DNA of 64,000 nucleotides from Clostridium sp. D33t1_170424_F3 (GTDB lineage: Bacteria; Bacillota; Clostridia; Oscillospirales; Acutalibacteraceae). A model generated the notes under the pieces. The model was not told the origin of the DNA. It did no database searches and saw only the letters and a list, made by a program, of their open reading frames with translations. Positions 60,266 to 64,000 of this stretch are shown here, in pieces. The stretch is from assembly GCF_015667585.1 (NCBI RefSeq), contig NZ_JADPEG010000009.1, forward strand, positions 62,001 through 126,000, given 5' to 3'. How positions within the stretch are numbered: the first letter of the stretch is position 1; each line of letters begins with the position of its first letter. A program made the position numbers and the translations under genes.

Positions 60266-61663
60266 TTATTTTGTTGGAGGGGATTTTGAAGTCCCTGCCG
60301 AAGTGGAAGAGGTGTAATTCGGTTCCTGACGAACCCCCTGTGAGCTTTCCTTCAGAAACATGACTTTAACGGTCATAAGAATCAACTTGATGTCCTGCGC
60401 AATGGAATAATTTTTAATGTACAGCAGATCATACAGCGTTTTATCCTCTGTTTTGGTGTCATAACGTCCATAGACCTGTGCCATACCGGTCAGGCCGGCC
60501 TTGACCAGGAACCGTTTTTCGTAATTCTCAATGGTTTCCTTGTATTCCGCTACAAATTCCGGACGCTCCGGGCGGGGCCCAACAATGGACATGTCTCCCA
60601 TAAGAATATTTACCAGCTGCGGCAGCTCGTCAAGACGCGTGCTGCGCAGAATTTTTCCGACTTTTGTAATACGGGGATCGTTTTCTGTAGAGAGCATGAC
60701 GCCGGACAGTTTTTCCGCGTCGTTGATCATGGTGCGGAATTTATAAATCTTAAAGACCTTTCCATGCAGCGTCACGCGCTCCTGTGTATAGAGGATAGGG
60801 CCTTTGGAGTCAAAATGAATGGCGATTGCACAGAGAAGCATGATCGGGGAAGCGATCACCAAACCAATAAAGGAAAAGAACAGATCAACCGCACGTTTGG
60901 TGAAAATCGTAAAACGGGACGGCTGAAAGCCTCTTAAATGCAGAAGAGGCGTGTCTTCAAAATTGACGATGTCGTATTGATTCATAATGTTATAAAGCGT
61001 TGGAAGAATATAAATTTCCTTGTTCAGTTCAATGGCTTTGGAAATAATCTGGTTGCGTGCCTTGGCTTCGATGTCATTGGAAACGAATACGCTGTCAAAC
61101 GCCTGCAATCTGTTTTGCAGCAGGTCATCCAAAAAAGCCTCGTCATTTGTATCGATCAGCTCATACCATGCGTCGTTGCTGATTGATACATAGGCGTACT
61201 TGATTTTTCGGGCCAGCTTGCTGTCCACATCCTTGGATTCCACAACCAGAAGCTTGGGGGGAACAACAAATTTATTGATGATATAGACCGAAAGCATTTT
61301 TTCGGACAGGATTAAAACGAACGCAAGTGCAAAAGACAATAAAAAACGCCACCAATTTGCTGCAAGGAGAGTGATGTCGAAAAGCATGGTCACTAAAACA
61401 GCAGCAAAGGAGGCTAAAGTCAGACAGATGATAATGGAGATGCCCAGTTCATAGGTCCTTCGTATGATACGGCTGTAAATTTCGAAAATATGGAATAATA
61501 TAAGCAGCGTAACGGTAAATGTAACAGGAAAGACCAAGTGGATGCCCTCAAAAATTTCCCAGCGAAATTGAAATGGGATAAAAAGCGAACTGAATACAAG
61601 GAATAAGTCAAAGCACATGACCATCATATCAATGAAGAAGTTTTTGTACGTTTTGATGTTCAT
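60266..61663 (-). CDS. Exopolysaccharide polyprenyl glycosylphosphotransferase (initiating enzyme)
   Basis: A 465-residue membrane enzyme of the WbaP/CpsE type that starts repeat-unit synthesis by moving a sugar-1-phosphate onto undecaprenyl phosphate. About residues 1-125 hold four or five membrane helices; 126-255 is a Rossmann-like domain; the C-terminal catalytic part has KRAVDLFFSFIGLVIASPIM, KFRTMINDAEK, TRLDELPQLVNILMGDMSIV, GPRPERPEFV and KAGLTGMAQVYGRY. ATG at 61663 follows AGGGG at 9 nt. As the first gene behind the 374-bp AT-rich leader it leads the whole locus. Confidence 0.95.
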   Translation of the reverse strand: MNIKTYKNFFIDMMVMCFDLFLVFSSLFIPFQFRWEIFEGIHLVFPVTFTVTLLILFHIFEIYSRIIRRTYELGISIIICLTLASFAAVLVTMLFDITLLAANWWRFLLSFALAFVLILSEKMLSVYIINKFVVPPKLLVVESKDVDSKLARKIKYAYVSISNDAWYELIDTNDEAFLDDLLQNRLQAFDSVFVSNDIEAKARNQIISKAIELNKEIYILPTLYNIMNQYDIVNFEDTPLLHLRGFQPSRFTIFTKRAVDLFFSFIGLVIASPIMLLCAIAIHFDSKGPILYTQERVTLHGKVFKIYKFRTMINDAEKLSGVMLSTENDPRITKVGKILRSTRLDELPQLVNILMGDMSIVGPRPERPEFVAEYKETIENYEKRFLVKAGLTGMAQVYGRYDTKTEDKTLYDLLYIKNYSIAQDIKLILMTVKVMFLKESSQGVRQEPNYTSSTSAGTSKSPPTK

Positions 61664-61754
61664 TCAGCAGATCCCCTCAATTTAGACAAAATTTTACTCC
61701 GAACCATTGCGCCGATACCTTCCCTAAAAACAAATACGATAATCCTTTTTATAA

Positions 61755-61782
61755 ATTCTAACATTTTTACGACAAAAATCAA
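61755..61782 (-). promoter_or_regulatory. Possible promoter of the polysaccharide locus
   Basis: On the minus strand, TTGATT (61782-61777) and TAGAAT (61760-61755) have a 16-bp spacer, about 95 bp upstream of the first gene. Other AT-rich matches occur nearby, so the choice is not firm. Confidence 0.4.
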
Positions 61783-61972
61783 GGTGATAAAACGAAGCTT
61801 TGTATAATTCGATATTTTTGTTTTATATTTTCTTTTTAAGTGCTATGATTTGGTCAATCTGTTGGAATGTATAAGTTGTTATAAAAATTAAAATAGAAGG
61901 CTTACAAGATTTAGTTAATTAATGCGGTATTTTTGTGAAATTATTTGAAAATCCGAGTGATTTAATAGGCTT

Positions 61973-62009
61973 ATATTTATACAGCTTTACAGTGTAACTG
62001 TATAAATAT
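61973..62009. repeat. AT-rich palindrome behind kptA
   Basis: ATATTTATACAG (61973-61984) and CTGTATAAATAT (61998-62009) are perfect inverted 12-mers with an inner TTAC/GTAA pairing. It may act as a weak terminator of kptA or as a protein site; it lacks the GC stem and T tract of a standard terminator. Confidence 0.5.
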
Positions 62010-62037
62010 GATAAAGTGAGCGTGACGTTTCTGGCTG

Positions 62038-62586
62038 CTATAAATTAACAATATATGCGGTAGGAACCTGTTTACAGAGCCACACACCGTTTTGAGAGAA
62101 ATAGAAAAGAATTCCATCGTGTTCCATTGCAGCCGCGTCAATCTGTAATACGACAGCGCTTCCATGACGGGAACCAACATGCTTTGCGGTTTCCGGGTCG
62201 GAGGACAGATGCACAAACTGACGGGATTGGCGCGTAATGCCCTGTGACCGGATACTGTCTAAAAAGCGGGTCGCAGTCCCATGATAAAGCACGGCAGGCG
62301 GTTTAGCGGGGCGAAGCTCGACGTCAACGGGCAGGGAATGCCCCTGGTTAGCGCGTATTTTGCTGTGGTCCTCATTGAAGATGTAGCGTTGCTTATTGTT
62401 TTCCCGTACAATGCGCTCAAGAGCTTCGCGGTCGAGAGACTTTCCCGCCCGGCGGCAGCCTTTCAACAGGTTGTCGACGTCCACCCATCCGTGTGTATCC
62501 ATCTGTACACAGGCCGCCTGCGGGTTGTGGCGCAGGACGAGACTGAGGAAACGGCCAAGCTCTATATCCTTTTTGGATTGTTCTAT
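62038..62586 (-). CDS. kptA: RNA 2'-phosphotransferase, Tpt1/KptA family, apparent AUA start
   Basis: A 182-residue enzyme that removes an internal RNA 2'-phosphate using NAD+. The frame carries LGRFLSLVLRHNPQ (catalytic Arg-His) near the N-terminus, IRANQGHSLPVDVE (second Arg), YHGTATRFLDSIRSQG, FVHLSSDPETA and GSRHGSAVVLQIDA. The first ATG in frame (62502) would remove the conserved Arg-His block. Upstream codons contain no ATG, GTG or TTG before an in-frame TAA at 62601-62599. AAAGGAG at 62600-62594 lies 7 nt before ATA at 62586, exactly where the family start is expected. So the gene uses AUA, or its start is mutated. The role of KptA in bacteria is unclear. Confidence 0.85.
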   Translation of the reverse strand: MEQSKKDIELGRFLSLVLRHNPQAACVQMDTHGWVDVDNLLKGCRRAGKSLDREALERIVRENNKQRYIFNEDHSKIRANQGHSLPVDVELRPAKPPAVLYHGTATRFLDSIRSQGITRQSRQFVHLSSDPETAKHVGSRHGSAVVLQIDAAAMEHDGILFYFSQNGVWLCKQVPTAYIVNL

Positions 62587-62637
62587 AGGTATGCTCCTTT
62601 AGATAAAATCATGAAGAAAAGAACTCGTCTGGAAAAG

Positions 62638-62669
62638 CAAACAGCCGGATGCTTGCTCCGGCTGTCCTG
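62638..62669 (-). terminator. Terminator after the YhfC-like gene
   Basis: A 9-bp stem (ACAGCCGGA at 62641-62649, TCCGGCTGT at 62657-62665). On the minus strand it is followed by TTGCTTTTCC. It separates the protease gene from kptA. Confidence 0.75.
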
Positions 62670-62671
62670 TA

Positions 62672-63463
62672 TTAAGACAAATGAAAAGAATTTGCGGGAA
62701 AGTCTCGTCGGGCTCGCAGCAAATAAATCAGCGAAAAAATGCCGCCAAAGCATAGGAAAAGTTCGCTGGCCCATATGCCGGCGTATTGCATCAGCAATAC
62801 GCTCACAAAATTAAAAATGGTATGCGCCAGAATAGCCAATATATAATATGGAAAGGAACGGCGGCGGTTGACGCCCTGAAAAATCAGCATGGTGGCAAAC
62901 AGATGGAACAGCACGGCAAATACGCGTTCCAAAATGGCCAGATATATGGTGGAGGCCTGCGCAGACGTAAGCGCTGCGGTAATTTGTTCAGCCGCCTGTG
63001 GGGAAGCTTCCGCCAAGATGGAAAAGGAGCCGGTGTTCATCATTACCGCGTAAATCAGGGAATTGAGATGTGTAAAGCCCACCAGCAGGATGGCCTCGCA
63101 GAAGCCGTGCCCAAGTCCAAAGGAGATTGCATCTGTATAGGCCCGGTGCTTTCTACAGAAGAAGCGGACGCCGACCAGCCGGGCGGATTCCTCAAACAGG
63201 CCTGCGGTAAAGGACAGGATCAGAAGGTAAGCGATGAGCTGCGAGGCGGCGAACGATTGGAACCATTGCTGTCCAGATAACGCGTTCAGGATGGGAATGC
63301 GCAGAACCATCTGTGAAATAAAAAAAGTAAGCGCACCGACCACAACGGGAACGGGTGAAATCCTCTTACGAATGCCCAAAAAGACCAGCAGCAGCAGCGG
63401 GCAAACCAATGTAAAAAAAACGCCGACGCCAAACGCGATCAAAACAGAAGGTGCAACGGTCAT
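62672..63463 (-). CDS. YhfC-family intramembrane metalloprotease-like protein
   Basis: A 263-residue protein with about seven membrane helices. FTAGLFEESARLVGVRFFCR carries the Glu-Glu pair, and AISFGLGHGFCEAILLVG and the later ILAHTIFNFVSVLL supply His residues, the pattern of the CAAX/PrsW-like membrane protease superfamily (YhfC branch). Proteolysis of membrane substrates is plausible, but no substrate is known. ATG at 63463 follows AAAGGGG with 10-nt spacing; an upstream start would run into the promoter region. Confidence 0.85.
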   Translation of the reverse strand: MTVAPSVLIAFGVGVFFTLVCPLLLLVFLGIRKRISPVPVVVGALTFFISQMVLRIPILNALSGQQWFQSFAASQLIAYLLILSFTAGLFEESARLVGVRFFCRKHRAYTDAISFGLGHGFCEAILLVGFTHLNSLIYAVMMNTGSFSILAEASPQAAEQITAALTSAQASTIYLAILERVFAVLFHLFATMLIFQGVNRRRSFPYYILAILAHTIFNFVSVLLMQYAGIWASELFLCFGGIFSLIYLLRARRDFPANSFHLS

Positions 63464-63494
63464 AGAAGTTAAACCCCTTTCTATATTCAGCATT

Positions 63495-63523
63495 ATCATA
63501 GGGTGGATTTTATGGAATGTCAA
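63495..63523 (-). promoter_or_regulatory. Promoter of the YhfC-like gene
   Basis: On the minus strand, TTGACA (63523-63518) and TATGAT (63500-63495) have a 17-bp spacer, about 30 bp before the start codon. Confidence 0.9.
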
Positions 63524-63601
63524 GAAAAAGGCACGGAAAAGCAGAAGAAAACTGTGGAATTTTAAATGAATGAACTTTTATAAAACGATTGCAGTTGACT
63601 C

Positions 63602-63630
63602 TTGCCTTTTTACATAAAATAAGCTATAAT
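63602..63630 (+). promoter_or_regulatory. SRP RNA promoter
   Basis: TTGCCT (63602-63607) and TATAAT (63625-63630) have a 17-bp spacer. Transcription should start near 63637. Confidence 0.8.
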
Positions 63631-63636
63631 AGCAAA

Positions 63637-63868
63637 AGTCAGGTGATTTATGCCTTACAGCATAGCTCGCTGAGAAAGCAAGGCAGCAATGCGTGTAACA
63701 GGATATGCAGGCGGGCGGGCTCTGTACGACGGGGCGCCGTGAACCATGTCAGGCGGGGAACCGAGCAGCATTAAGCGGAGTTGCCCGGTGCGATGCAGGT
63801 GGTCTGTTCGTCTGCATATCCTGTTACACGATACCGTCGCAAGGCGGCTGTCCTTGCTTTCCGTTTGT
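63637..63868 (+). ncRNA. ffs: Signal recognition particle RNA, large Gram-positive type
   Basis: The domain IV core GTCAGG-CGGGGAACCG-AGCAGC (63748-63769) followed by ATTAAG is the Ffh-binding loop. It sits in a long helix whose arms GTGTAACAGGATATGCAG (63693-63710) and CTGCATATCCTGTTACAC (63812-63829) pair perfectly. Outer arms GAAAGCAAGGCAGC (63674-63687) and GCTGTCCTTGCTTTC (63847-63861) pair with one bulge. About 35 extra 5' bases could form the Alu domain. Location before dnaX is usual in Firmicutes. Both ends are approximate; a T-rich GTTTGTTTG follows. Confidence 0.9.
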
Positions 63869-63885
63869 TTGAGGAGGTGCGCGGT

Positions 63886-64000
63886 ATGTATAAAGTATTG
63901 TACCGGAAGTGGCGCCCGCAGGTTTTTGCCGATGTAGTGGGGCAGCCGCAGGTAACCACCACGCTCAAAAACGAGCTGACGGCGGGCCGGATTGCGCACG
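63886..64000 (+). CDS. dnaX: DNA polymerase III subunits gamma and tau, N-terminal fragment
   Basis: The first 38 residues are present and the gene runs off the window. MYKVLYRKWRPQVFADVVGQ is the diagnostic DnaX start of this clamp-loader ATPase. ATG at 63886 follows GAGGAGG at 8 nt. It lies just behind the SRP RNA gene. Confidence 0.95.
   Translation, partial: MYKVLYRKWRPQVFADVVGQPQVTTTLKNELTAGRIAH

Larger units (their letters stand above)
61664..62037. other. AT-rich intergenic region upstream of the polysaccharide locus
   Basis: This 374-bp region is clearly AT-richer than its surroundings and holds no credible ORF. It contains the probable promoter of the polysaccharide locus and a near-perfect AT-rich palindrome at 61973-62009 behind kptA. 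No regulator gene or RNA element was recognised. Confidence 0.7.

Noticed and set aside
63589-63774. A short open frame before dnaX
   Set aside because: It lies within the SRP RNA gene and its promoter; RNA pairing explains the sequence better.
1-64000. CRISPR arrays, prophage, insertion sequences, tRNA or rRNA genes
   Set aside because: I saw no regularly spaced repeats, transposase or integrase motifs, or tRNA-like cloverleaf ends in any intergenic space.

Overview
The window looks like one stretch of a Bacillota chromosome, most likely class Clostridia and near the Ruminococcaceae/Oscillospiraceae. The reasons are moderate-GC coding sequence (about half G+C by eye), strong AGGAGG-type ribosome binding sites, many TTG starts, TTGACA/TATAAT promoters with 17-18 bp spacers, a tryptophan T-box, a Gram-positive SRP RNA next to dnaX, spore maturation genes spmA/spmB, and an anaerobe-type gene set (sodium-pump decarboxylase subunits, high-molecular-weight rubredoxin, split transketolase). 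No species can be named from the sequence alone. No prophage, transposase, CRISPR array, rRNA or tRNA was found.

Layout. 0-12 kb: exodeoxyribonuclease III; an AraC regulator with a DUF1836 protein, divergent from oadG/oadB-like sodium-pump subunits; a PcrA/UvrD helicase followed by a MATE transporter; and a large secreted GH13 enzyme with an InlB-type repeat and four FIVAR modules. 12-22 kb: a Crp/Fnr regulator convergent with thioredoxin, an orphan precorrin-2 methyltransferase, the complete trp operon (trpE-trpGD-trpC-trpF-trpB-trpA, minus strand) behind a Trp T-box, and a nicotinamidase-like/endonuclease III pair. 22-34 kb: TraX-like protein, glyA, rarA, a flavin reductase-rubredoxin fusion, a uracil permease, a heterodimeric ABC exporter and a two-subunit transketolase. 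33.6-42.2 kb: an AT-rich frameshifted gene of unknown function; a minus-strand ppx-ppk1-pfkA-small membrane protein cluster joining polyphosphate and glycolysis; a PepV-like dipeptidase, an HD protein and an AbrB-type regulator. 42.3-45.6 kb: spmA, spmB, feoB and a Cys-rich FeoB partner.

45.5-61.7 kb (minus strand) is a 14-gene surface polysaccharide locus of Wzx/Wzy type: an initiating sugar-phosphate transferase, a CDP-glycerol-type transferase, four family 2 and one family 4 glycosyltransferases, flippase, polymerase, two tandem diverged chain-length proteins, a membrane metallophosphoesterase, UDP-sugar dehydrogenase and an acetyltransferase. The right end holds a KptA/Tpt1 RNA 2'-phosphotransferase whose reading frame seems to begin at an AUA codon, a YhfC-type membrane protease, the SRP RNA and the start of dnaX.

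No wholly unknown multi-gene defence system is visible. The best leads are the AUA-start KptA, the kinase-less polysaccharide locus with twin Wzz-like proteins and a metallophosphoesterase, the frameshifted E-x-K nuclease-like gene, a small palindromic element flanked by a 10-bp direct repeat at 39.65-39.75 kb, and the mixed-signature phosphofructokinase in a polyphosphate operon.
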